Source: DAOUET01 sp034430155 (GTDB taxonomy: Bacteria > Chloroflexota > Anaerolineae > Anaerolineales > UBA4823). Taken from it: 47,060 bases of DNA. The translations under genes and the position numbers were made by a program. The stretch is taken from positions 1-47,060 of the forward strand of contig DAOUET010000056.1 of the NCBI GenBank assembly GCA_034430155.1, in the 5' to 3' direction. Under the pieces are notes generated by a model, which was not told the origin of the DNA, made no database searches, and worked only from the letters and a program-made list of their open reading frames with translations. Shown in pieces: positions 23,717 to 31,401 of this stretch. Positions within the stretch are counted from its first letter, which is position 1; each line of letters opens with the position of its first letter.

Positions 23717-24637
23717 ATGAATGTCAGCGAATGGGCTTTGATTTTATTCACCATCCTTGGACAGATGTCAGTAGGTGCGTTCTTAATTCTGGGCGTCGTG
23801 CACTTCTTTGCAGCCCGTAAAGCGGGTACAGAGGAGGCAGACCGGCTCACCGATCGTGCCTTGTATGCAATCCTTCCTGTGATGGTTTTGGCTTTCCTTG
23901 CCTCGTTCTTGCACCTGGGTCATATCGCTAATGCACCCAAGGCTGTTACCAACCTGGCGACATCCTGGTTGAGCCGCGAGATCCTGTTCGGCGTGGTATT
24001 TGCTGTGGTCGCCTTCCTGTTTGCCTTCCTACAATGGCGTAAGATCGGGAGCTTTGTCGTGCGAAGCATCGTTGCAGTGGTTGCAGGGCTCATTGGTATC
24101 GGCTTAGTGTTTAGCATGTCATCTGTCTACATGATGGAGACGCAGCCGGCCTGGAACACTTTTTTCACCCCGCTGCAATTTTCCGTTACGACATTGCTAC
24201 TCGGTGCATTGGCTTTAGGTGCAGCTTTCGTGGCGAATTACGCCTATATAAAGAGTAAGATGCCTGATTGTGCTGAAGTCCAATGCGAGTTGTTGCGTGG
24301 CATTATGCGCTGGATTGCGATTGGCTCGATCGTCCTTCTTGGCGTTGAGTTCATTGCCATCCCTATGTACTTGGCTCTGCTGGCTTCCAAGGGTGGCGAG
24401 GCTGCTGATTCTGCCAGCTTGATGCTCAACAACTTTGGAGTGGTATTTGGCTTCAGGCTCTTCCTTGCCTTTTTAGGAGCAGGCGTTTTTGGTCTATTTA
24501 TCTCTCAGAGCGCGCTCAATCCTGGTAAGGAAAAACTACTCTCCTACTTTGCATACAGCGCTTTTGTGCTGGTATTGGCTGCCGAGATCTTAGGAAGGTT
24601 CCTGTTTTACGCCACCCGCGTGCAGATCGGCGTGTAA
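23717..24637 (+). CDS. dmsC: DmsC-like membrane anchor subunit
   Basis: A 306-aa protein with about eight hydrophobic helices of the DmsC type, which anchors the enzyme and exchanges electrons with the menaquinone pool. Its N-terminus (MNVSEWALILFTILGQMSVG) and C-terminus (LGRFLFYATRVQIGV) match those of the DmsC-like protein between the kinase and regulator genes. CTGAGGAGGTG provides the ribosome-binding site across the dmsB stop. A strong GC-rich hairpin follows 43 bp downstream and probably separates expression of dmsABC from the multihaem cytochrome genes. Confidence 0.93.
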   Translation: MNVSEWALILFTILGQMSVGAFLILGVVHFFAARKAGTEEADRLTDRALYAILPVMVLAFLASFLHLGHIANAPKAVTNLATSWLSREILFGVVFAVVAFLFAFLQWRKIGSFVVRSIVAVVAGLIGIGLVFSMSSVYMMETQPAWNTFFTPLQFSVTTLLLGALALGAAFVANYAYIKSKMPDCAEVQCELLRGIMRWIAIGSIVLLGVEFIAIPMYLALLASKGGEAADSASLMLNNFGVVFGFRLFLAFLGAGVFGLFISQSALNPGKEKLLSYFAYSAFVLVLAAEILGRFLFYATRVQIGV

Positions 24638-24680
24638 CAAGTATGGGCTTTTCAACCCAATATCTCTAAACTCTAATTAG

Positions 24681-24710
24681 GGAGGGGAGGTGAGGCGATA
24701 CCTCCCCTCC
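24681..24710. terminator. Strong 11-bp hairpin after dmsC
   Basis: GGAGGGGAGGT (24681-24691) pairs perfectly with ACCTCCCCTCC (24700-24710) around an 8-base loop. No T-run follows (TTACATATG), so it is not a textbook intrinsic terminator. It may be a partial terminator or an mRNA-stabilising or processing element that sets lower expression of the cytochrome genes starting at 24734. The left arm also resembles a ribosome-binding sequence. Confidence 0.6.
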
Positions 24711-24733
24711 TTACATATGCAGGAACCCTGGAC

Positions 24734-25726
24734 ATGACAAGAGAAATATGGGTATATGTCACCGTGCTGGTGATCATTACGTTTTTATTTGCGCTTTCAG
24801 TCCATGCTTTTGCTGCTCCCTATATTCCTGCACCTTTGCTCACCGCTACCCCGAGTGGGCACGTAGCCAATGAGGCTGAGATTATTGCTGCGCAAGCTGA
24901 ATGGGCGCAGTCTGGGCACTCCGATACCTATGATAACGGCATGGGTGCCAACACCACCTGCGCGCGCTGTAAATCACCGACGAATTGGGATCCGACCCAG
25001 GATATTGCTCAACAGGAAGCTTTGGATTGCTACGCCTGTAAGCGCATTGCTGGCGCTCCGCGCCCCGAACTCTCTTCGGGCACTCCCATTGATGAAAATG
25101 ATTGGCAGGACATCCGCTGCGAGGTTTGTCATATCCCCGCCGGCGATTCATATTACACAGGTGTTGCTTTCTGGAATCAAGCCACTGGTGAATACCAAGA
25201 AGTAAACAGCGTGATGGAATTATGCGCTCACTGCCACGAGGGACAGCATGGCTTCGAGGTCATCGAAGAACAAAGGACTTCCCCTGCCCATACGAATATG
25301 GAATGCACCGAATGCCATGGCGCTCATGGGACCCCTTCGTCTTGCCAGGATTGCCACGATCCCACCATTGGTGTAGGAGCAGCTGACCATGCCCGTCATC
25401 CTAACGTAAACTGCACAGCTTGTCATGACGCTGGTGGTTTGAGTGTCTGGTACGAAGCTGACCCGGCATCGCCTCACTACGGCGAATATATTACCCGTCG
25501 TTTTGCACATGCCCTCACCTCCTGGCCCTCCCATAACCTTCAATTAGAAACGAGGTGTGAGCGCTGCCACCACCCCTTAGGTGAGTATGGCGAGTATCAA
25601 GTTATTGTTGCCTCAAAGGTGAGTTGCTCTGCATGTCATCCAAATGGTGCTGTCATGTTTTGGTGTACCTACTTTTCAAGAAACCCCAATCCTAATCCCA
25701 GCATAGTCCCTGAGATGCTCCCCTAA
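24734..25726 (+). CDS. Multihaem cytochrome c, nine haem motifs including two CxxCK
   Basis: A 330-aa exported cytochrome with an N-terminal signal or membrane anchor (about residues 6-28, AFAA). It has nine c-haem attachment motifs: CARCK 76-80, CYACK 99-103, CEVCH 129-133, CAHCH 164-168, CTECH 191-195, CQDCH 204-208, CTACH 227-231, CERCH 275-279 and CSACH 298-302. Two use lysine instead of histidine. Lysine-ligated CxxCK haems are known from the active sites of NrfA and octahaem nitrite reductases and usually need a dedicated haem lyase. It is related to the next gene, with the first haem site at the same residue number and the shared segment SPTNWD. It likely carries electrons between DmsABC and other outer-surface carriers, or is itself a reductase. 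Confidence 0.88.
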   Translation: MTREIWVYVTVLVIITFLFALSVHAFAAPYIPAPLLTATPSGHVANEAEIIAAQAEWAQSGHSDTYDNGMGANTTCARCKSPTNWDPTQDIAQQEALDCYACKRIAGAPRPELSSGTPIDENDWQDIRCEVCHIPAGDSYYTGVAFWNQATGEYQEVNSVMELCAHCHEGQHGFEVIEEQRTSPAHTNMECTECHGAHGTPSSCQDCHDPTIGVGAADHARHPNVNCTACHDAGGLSVWYEADPASPHYGEYITRRFAHALTSWPSHNLQLETRCERCHHPLGEYGEYQVIVASKVSCSACHPNGAVMFWCTYFSRNPNPNPSIVPEMLP

Positions 25727-25801
25727 GGAATTAAACCAGTAACCTTTGCAATGCTGTGCAATATGTCAGCTATAAACGATAACTTGCGATAAGGTAAAGC
25801 T

Positions 25802-26854
25802 GTGAATAAATTATTTCCACGAAAAATAGTTTTCATCGTTTTTGTTTTTATATGGTTATCTGCTTGCAATTTTAACGAGAACATGCAAGTAAAGGACGAA
25901 GTGCTCAGCACAATTGCTCCGACCCTCTTTCCTACCGTCCCACCTGAACAGAAGGCTATTTGGATTTCCTGGGAAAGTGGACCTCACGCGGATACGTACG
26001 ATCTGGAAAAGGGACCTAATACCTATTGCGCCAAATGTCACTCTCCAACCAATTGGGATATTGCTGCCAAGATCGATCCCCCTCCCAATTGCGTCTCTTG
26101 TAAATTCGCCTCCGAATCCGAGCCAAGAATAGCACAAGGGAACCCCTTAGTGCCAGAAAGTGAATGGAATGATATTGGTTGTGAGGTCTGTCATGTGGTC
26201 ACCGATGGTATGGCAGAAGCTGGGATTGGCTGGTTGAACCCAACTACGGGATATCATGAGACCGTTGCCAATGCTACGGAACTGTGCGAAAAGTGTCACC
26301 TTGATAACCAGACTTTGAGACATAAAATCGATCTGGGAGAGAGCGCTCACGCTGATTTTGACTGCGTTCAATGCCATGACCCTCATAGCCTGAGAGCTAG
26401 TTGTACCGACTGTCATTCAAACATTACGATGAGTACCACTACGGTATCTATAAATCACCCTTCGGCAAAAAGTGATGATGAGTGTCGTAGCTGCCATCCC
26501 AAGGCCTGGGACAATCATGACAGGGAAATCAAGCTTGGCGGAAACGATGATTGCATGACTTGCCATGTTGATTTGATTGGTGATACAAAGCAAACTCTCG
26601 CCTCATTGGCGCATAGTTCAATTCATCTGTCGGTATCCTGCGTGGCTTGCCACGACGCATCCGGATTGGAAGTGGGACCAATTGAGGGAAAGGATTTATG
26701 GACGACCTTCCGAACGACCGAGCTTCTTGGCCATAGTCAAACAGAACCCTACCAATCACATGATCTGCAAAAAGAGGTTGATTGTGGGCGTTGTCATTAT
26801 CCTGGCAACCCGTGGGATATCCCAGAATCAATCGCAATCTCTGACTCTCAGTAA
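25802..26854 (+). CDS. Multihaem cytochrome c lipoprotein, ten haem motifs including one CxxCK
   Basis: A 350-aa lipoprotein (lipobox WLSAC, Cys22). It carries ten haem motifs: CAKCH 76-80, CVSCK 97-101, CEVCH 127-131, CEKCH 162-166, CVQCH 188-192, CTDCH 201-205, CRSCH 228-232, CMTCH 251-255, CVACH 280-284 and CGRCH 328-332. The first three sites align with the upstream cytochrome. The CxxCK at site 2 is kept in both proteins while the first site differs (CK versus CH), so the second lysine-type site looks functional. Start is GTG at 25802 with AAGG upstream. The two genes are probably a tandem duplication with divergence. The decahaem size resembles partners of extracellular molybdoenzyme systems, but no homology to DmsE or MtrA is claimed. 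Confidence 0.88.
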   Translation: MNKLFPRKIVFIVFVFIWLSACNFNENMQVKDEVLSTIAPTLFPTVPPEQKAIWISWESGPHADTYDLEKGPNTYCAKCHSPTNWDIAAKIDPPPNCVSCKFASESEPRIAQGNPLVPESEWNDIGCEVCHVVTDGMAEAGIGWLNPTTGYHETVANATELCEKCHLDNQTLRHKIDLGESAHADFDCVQCHDPHSLRASCTDCHSNITMSTTTVSINHPSAKSDDECRSCHPKAWDNHDREIKLGGNDDCMTCHVDLIGDTKQTLASLAHSSIHLSVSCVACHDASGLEVGPIEGKDLWTTFRTTELLGHSQTEPYQSHDLQKEVDCGRCHYPGNPWDIPESIAISDSQ

Positions 26855-26897
26855 AGGGATGGACAGAATTTAAATCTCTTCTAAAGCAAAATCGTTA

Positions 26898-28745
26898 ATG
26901 GACAAGTTTATTAAATGTCTTATCATTTTGATTGTCAGTGGCATGATGATCCATCATGTCCAGGCTCAGGAATTTGATCTGGCTGTACACATTTCCAGCC
27001 CTAGCGAGGGGGAGACCCTATATGCTGGTCCAACTTCTGTGTTATACAGCATACCGATTAGTGGATGGGTAAACCATTACGGTTTTGATTATGATGAGAT
27101 CAAGTTGCAGTTGGATGTCTTTCAACATGGTGAATTAATAGGCAGTCTCACAGAAGGTTTAAACCATAACAGTTACTTTGATTTCTACGTAACGGTCAAT
27201 CCTGACGCCACAGATTGGATATTTGATCCCATGCAAGCCAGTTGTACGGCATACTGCCACACCCAGTCAGATTTAGGTTTACCAAAAGGGGAGGTCCTTC
27301 TGCGCGTTACTGCGACCACCCCCGAGGGGCAATCTGCAGATGTTGAACGGCACGTCATCGTCGACCGCTCCAATTACGCAATTGTCCCTGTAAAAGTCGT
27401 ACTGGCGGAGGATGCCAATCAGGAAGTCGTGGGGATCCCTGTGCAGGCCTCGACCTGGTTGTATATGTGGCGTGCCCGCGCTGCCACCGGATCAACTGAC
27501 GACCAGGGATACGCATACGTTAAAGTAGAGGCGCTGGCGGAATCTCCAACCACGCACGTTTTCCGGGTTGATCCCGCGATCGTAAATGGCGTGCGTTATG
27601 AAAGCGCCAATTCTGTCGAGGTAACGTTACCCCCCGGCGCAACCAGTGCCCCACCAATAACCCTGGCAGTGACATCCCAGGTCGGTCGGATAAGCGGGGT
27701 ATTGATCAATAATGAATTCTTCAACGAGCCTGTTACCATCACTACAATGCGTTTATCGGACAATACCTCTTTCAAAACAAACACATCTGAAGATGGTTCT
27801 TTCTCCTTCACTGGTTTACAGATTGATAAGTACTTGGTGGCATTAGATAATTTGGTATTGTTAACCCATGGTTTATACGCGACTACCCAGGAAGTCGATC
27901 TGACGAAAAAACCTCAGGCCTTCGTTGAGATACCTGTCAGTACTGTCACGGGGTATGGAGTAAAGGGCAAGGTTATCGACGAACAGGGACGACCGTTACC
28001 CTTTGCTTGGATTACGCTCGAAAATACCGGCAAAATCCAAAACTTACTACCAGATAGTGGATCATTTATGTTTTATGATCTACCCATCAGATCTGTCACA
28101 TTAAATATTAGAGCTCCGGGATACTACAGTGAAGAACAAATTGTTAATCTTTCAGGCGAATCAGTTCCGGATATCGACATTCATTTATTGCCTCAGCAAG
28201 GTACACAGAAAATACAATGGGGAGATGGCGAAGTAATTATACCGGCGGAGTCACAAGTAGAGATAAGCGAGGACAATCTTACAATTGAATATGGTTGGTT
28301 GTGGGGTTATAGTAGCAGTGGACAACCCCTAATCGTTCAGACAAGTTCAGCAGAAATCACCCTGGTAGACACTAATTTTTCTTTAGAGATACTTCCCAAT
28401 CAAAGTGAATGGCTATTTATTTTTGACGGCAAAGCTGAAGTGCGTTCCCAAAATACTCCAAATGTAATAACCGTTCAAGCAAACCAGATGATAAACTTAT
28501 CAGATAGCCAGGTGCTCAAGTCTTTACCTTACGACCCTGTTATATTATCGGTGGTTCGCCCTTTGGATGTACCTTCTCTCGCTTTCGTCTGGAATACATC
28601 TTTAGAAGACAGGGTACGAGATAAGCTTTCCAATATTGGTGTTACTACTGCTCAGGTGGTGATCTATAGCGCCTCTACGATTTTACTCTTAGCTATTATG
28701 CTAATTCCTCTACTTACTTTATATCGGCGGCTGAAACACAAATAA
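26898..28745 (+). CDS. Membrane-anchored carboxypeptidase-regulatory-like protein
   Basis: A 615-aa exported protein. A signal peptide (about 1-23, ending VQAQ) is followed by a beta-rich region (27-150), then at least two carboxypeptidase-regulatory/CnaB-like beta-sandwich repeats (about 265-330 and 350-430; GVLINNEFFNEPVTI and GKVIDEQGRPLPFAWI). A FecR-like stretch comes next (about 440-545), then a C-terminal membrane helix (about 590-610) with a basic tail (YRRLKHK). One CTAYCH sequence (116-121) resembles a haem site with an extra residue (CX3CH). It follows the cytochrome genes by 43 bp. A role as a cell-surface scaffold for the cytochromes is plausible but inferred. No catalytic residues are evident. 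Confidence 0.7.
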   Translation: MDKFIKCLIILIVSGMMIHHVQAQEFDLAVHISSPSEGETLYAGPTSVLYSIPISGWVNHYGFDYDEIKLQLDVFQHGELIGSLTEGLNHNSYFDFYVTVNPDATDWIFDPMQASCTAYCHTQSDLGLPKGEVLLRVTATTPEGQSADVERHVIVDRSNYAIVPVKVVLAEDANQEVVGIPVQASTWLYMWRARAATGSTDDQGYAYVKVEALAESPTTHVFRVDPAIVNGVRYESANSVEVTLPPGATSAPPITLAVTSQVGRISGVLINNEFFNEPVTITTMRLSDNTSFKTNTSEDGSFSFTGLQIDKYLVALDNLVLLTHGLYATTQEVDLTKKPQAFVEIPVSTVTGYGVKGKVIDEQGRPLPFAWITLENTGKIQNLLPDSGSFMFYDLPIRSVTLNIRAPGYYSEEQIVNLSGESVPDIDIHLLPQQGTQKIQWGDGEVIIPAESQVEISEDNLTIEYGWLWGYSSSGQPLIVQTSSAEITLVDTNFSLEILPNQSEWLFIFDGKAEVRSQNTPNVITVQANQMINLSDSQVLKSLPYDPVILSVVRPLDVPSLAFVWNTSLEDRVRDKLSNIGVTTAQVVIYSASTILLLAIMLIPLLTLYRRLKHK

Positions 28746-28794
28746 TTATTATAAGAGTCGGAGTAAAAACAAACATCCGTTCTTTAATAATCTA

Positions 28795-28839
28795 GGGTAA
28801 AAAGCAAGTAAAATAGAATATGAATCTTGCATTTTACCC
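28795..28839. terminator. Hairpin after the carboxypeptidase-regulatory-like gene
   Basis: GGGTAAAAAGCAAG (28795-28808) and CTTGCATTTTACCC (28826-28839) pair over 14 positions with one mismatch and a 17-base loop. It lies 50 bp after the stop codon, so it is a candidate transcription stop or mRNA 3' end. No T-run follows. Confidence 0.45.
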
Positions 28840-29273
28840 AGAAATAACTAATGCCAATCCCAGAGATACACATTTGCCAATGTTCGAATTGTCAGCAGAC
28901 TGGCTCACTTACACATGGTCCCGGTTATGGTTCACATAGCAGAGCCCGTATGGGACCGCTGATGGTAAGAAATTGGGCAATACGATTTTCCTGGAGCCTC
29001 CTGTCTCTTGGTCCTATTTGACAGTGGCTGTAGTAATGGTTATCACTTGTGACTGTAGGAGGTGCGCCTGCAAGGGCAGTTGGTTGATCACCTGGGCTTG
29101 TGAGTCAGCATCTGTCATTATCCCACTAGAGCGTCCAAGCAGAACCTAGTTGAAAATCGACTACGTGGCTGCATCAGCAACAATTGGGTTGGTCGGGCTT
29201 GACGCACTTTCGAAACTATGCTGGCGCTCATTCGGAGTAACACCGCCCGATCCGGTCTGCAACTGAACGCTTT

Positions 29274-29300
29274 CCTCGTTGTGAAAACCTTTCAACGAGG
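29274..29300. repeat. Small inverted repeat in gene-poor DNA
   Basis: CCTCGTTG (29274-29281) and CAACGAGG (29293-29300) form a perfect 8-bp inverted repeat with an 11-base spacer, about 190 bp before the TorD-like gene. Its function is unknown; it may be a regulator site or part of a decayed mobile element. Confidence 0.3.
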
Positions 29301-29485
29301 CATCAAGGTGTCTGATAATTTCATCCGAGGCTTGAGCGACATGCAACCTGGCTGAACTAGAACTTTACTTTGCGACCACGTAGTGCAAGCGTTGATATCT
29401 ACGATCGGTTGTTAAAATGCTGAAGTTGCTTTTACACTACCCCGAGTCTACATGATAAACAACTGCTATAAATTATGAGGTGTCA

Positions 29486-30193
29486 ATGGGTATGAACGAA
29501 TTAGATCTGGCTAAGGGGAATTGGACTGAAATTCTTACTGGCGAAGTATTGCTATTTGGTTTGCTGGGAAAAATCCTTTATATGTACCCTGAGGAGAGTT
29601 GGCTGCAACCACTTTTTGAGGATGCGATTTTTGAGGAGGCTCCTTTTGCTGGGGAGCATCCAGATGTAATTGCAGGATTAGCATTGTTGGCGACATTGGC
29701 AAAGGAATACCAAAGGGATACAAATGGTATCATCTCTGATCTAAAGGTAGACTATACTCGCTTATTTGATCACACAGACCGAATTCCAGTTGCACCTTGG
29801 GAATCCGTCTATCTAAATAAAGACAACTTGTTATTTCAAGAAGAAACATTGGAGGTCCGTTCTTGGTACTACTCCTATGGATTAGAGATTACGAATAAAT
29901 ACAAGGAACCTGATGATCATATTGGTCTCGAACTGGCTTTCCTTGCTCACTTGGCTAGTCTGAGTTTAAGCACTTTTAATGAAGGTGATGAATCCAAGTT
30001 CGAAGAAATGCTTTCTGCTCAACGAAGATTTCTTTCTGCACATCCACTAAGGTGGATACCGACCTGGTGTAATCTCGTGGAAAAGCACGCACACACGGAT
30101 TTTTATCGAGGAGTTGCATTAATTCTCAGGGGCGCATTGATAAAGATAGCTGAAATCCTCGATCTTGAAATACCCAAAAGGCTTGTAGAATGA
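29486..30193 (+). CDS. TorD/DmsD-family molybdoenzyme chaperone
   Basis: A 235-aa all-helical cytoplasmic chaperone of the TorD family, which binds the Tat signal of a molybdoenzyme and holds it until the cofactor is inserted. Family hallmarks are visible: DYTRLF near residue 92, then PVAPWESVYL near residue 104, and EPDDHIGLELAFLAHL near residue 145. In-frame starts at GTG 29480, ATG 29486 and ATG 29492 all lie close to a GAGG sequence; ATG 29486 gives a spacing of five bases. Its stop overlaps the start of the next gene (ATGA). The probable client is the Tat-targeted DmsA-like protein about 9 kb upstream, the only Tat-signal molybdoenzyme in the window. Confidence 0.88.
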   Translation: MGMNELDLAKGNWTEILTGEVLLFGLLGKILYMYPEESWLQPLFEDAIFEEAPFAGEHPDVIAGLALLATLAKEYQRDTNGIISDLKVDYTRLFDHTDRIPVAPWESVYLNKDNLLFQEETLEVRSWYYSYGLEITNKYKEPDDHIGLELAFLAHLASLSLSTFNEGDESKFEEMLSAQRRFLSAHPLRWIPTWCNLVEKHAHTDFYRGVALILRGALIKIAEILDLEIPKRLVE

Positions 30194-31401
30194 ACTTCTT
30201 AACTATCGCTGAACGCCTGTCCGGCATCGATCGCTCAGCTGTCATCTTTGATTCATCTCGATGCCTGCATGAGATCAGTAAGTATTCCAAATGCGAAGCC
30301 TGCTATGAGCTTTGTCCGGTTGACGCTATACAACCAGGGAAACCGCCATCGTTTGACGAAAATGCTTGTGAATCGTGTTTGGCTTGTCTCCCAATCTGCC
30401 CAGCTGGGGCGTTCAAAGCCGATGATGCTGTACCTGCATTGATGAATTGTGCTGCTCGAACAGATGCAAAAACAATTGAACTAATCTGTGCTCCCCACCC
30501 TTCTGCTGAAACCGGTGTGGCTGAAACAAATCTAGGAATCCAGGTTAGCAGTTGTTTAGCTGGACTCGGGACTGGCGCCTACTTGATCTTGATCGCTGTT
30601 GGGGTTGAACAGATTCTCACCCGGATTGATGCATGCGCCCAGTGCCCTTGGGGATCTCTTATCAGCCAAATAGAGAAGCAGGTGAAACGAGCTCAACAAA
30701 TGCTCGCACCATGGGGACTTTCACAGGCGATCAGAACCTTTTCATCGGAGGAGTCGATTGAGCTGGTTGAGCGTCCGTTCTGGAATGCGGATAATCCTCC
30801 CCTATCCCGTCGAGATTTATTTCGAATGGCATCTCGGCAAGGGCAGTTGGCAGCCGCGCGGGTTCTTATAGAGGATAAAAGTAGCAAATCTAAAAGCCTC
30901 TCCCGTGAGCGCAGGCGTGAGCTAAACGCTCTAAAGCAATTTTCTCTCCAAGAACTCGAAAATGGGCATTTCTCTTTGGAAGGGTTTAATCATGCTAAGA
31001 TCTCCGTTTCGAACGATTGTACAGCGTGTGGTGTGTGCGCTCGCGCCTGTCCTACTGGAGCGCTGCGATTTTCTATAGATGCAGACACAAAATTTCATTT
31101 GATGTTCTCCACGGGAATGTGCATCGGTTGTGAGATTTGCATCCCTGTTTGTGCGGTGAATGCCATTTCGGTTACCCATGATCTTACATTTGAAGAACTG
31201 CTGAAGCAAGGAGATGAACATTTTATCTTGCAAGAAGGAGATCTTATAGAATGCGACCGGTGTCGTACCCTGATTGCAAAACGCCCTGGGACTAATTTTT
31301 GTCCATTGTGTGAACATCGTCTCAAGAATCCATTTGGGTCTGATTTACCGCCCGGGTTAAAATTCCAAGATGTTAACGAGCGGCACAAGCAAAAACCGTG
31401 A
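30190..31401 (+). CDS. Four-cluster ferredoxin-type protein with C-terminal zinc ribbon
   Basis: A 403-aa cytoplasmic protein. Two ferredoxin motifs lie near the N-terminus (CEACYELCP and CESCLACLPICP). A middle region of about 200 residues includes a conserved-looking CAQCPWG and LSRRDLFRMASR. Two more [4Fe-4S] motifs follow near residues 280-320 (CTACGVCARACP and CIGCEICIPVC). The end holds a zinc-ribbon-like CDRCR...CPLCEHR. The RRDLFR stretch recalls NapF/NapG-type proteins but is internal, so it is not a Tat signal. The gene overlaps the TorD-like gene by four bases and the radical SAM gene by four bases. It probably feeds electrons to, or assembles clusters with, those two maturation proteins. 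The exact function is unknown. Confidence 0.75.
   Translation: MNFLTIAERLSGIDRSAVIFDSSRCLHEISKYSKCEACYELCPVDAIQPGKPPSFDENACESCLACLPICPAGAFKADDAVPALMNCAARTDAKTIELICAPHPSAETGVAETNLGIQVSSCLAGLGTGAYLILIAVGVEQILTRIDACAQCPWGSLISQIEKQVKRAQQMLAPWGLSQAIRTFSSEESIELVERPFWNADNPPLSRRDLFRMASRQGQLAAARVLIEDKSSKSKSLSRERRRELNALKQFSLQELENGHFSLEGFNHAKISVSNDCTACGVCARACPTGALRFSIDADTKFHLMFSTGMCIGCEICIPVCAVNAISVTHDLTFEELLKQGDEHFILQEGDLIECDRCRTLIAKRPGTNFCPLCEHRLKNPFGSDLPPGLKFQDVNERHKQKP

Larger units (their letters stand above)
28746..29485 (+). other. Intergenic region of about 740 bp with two hairpins
   Basis: No convincing gene on either strand. It contains a near-perfect hairpin at 28795-28839 just after the preceding gene and a smaller one at 29274-29300. 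A short frame from 28851 encodes a CQCSNCQQ-type zinc-binding start reminiscent of some transposases, but it stops quickly. The stretch may include an old transposon remnant that cannot be identified by eye. The last 100 bp presumably hold the promoter of the torD-like gene. Confidence 0.6.

Noticed and set aside
28851..29030. Frame starting MPIPEIHICQCSNCQQ, suggestive of a zinc-binding transposase N-terminus
   Set aside because: It stops after about 57 residues and the rest does not follow any transposase family I can recall; kept only as part of the spacer description.
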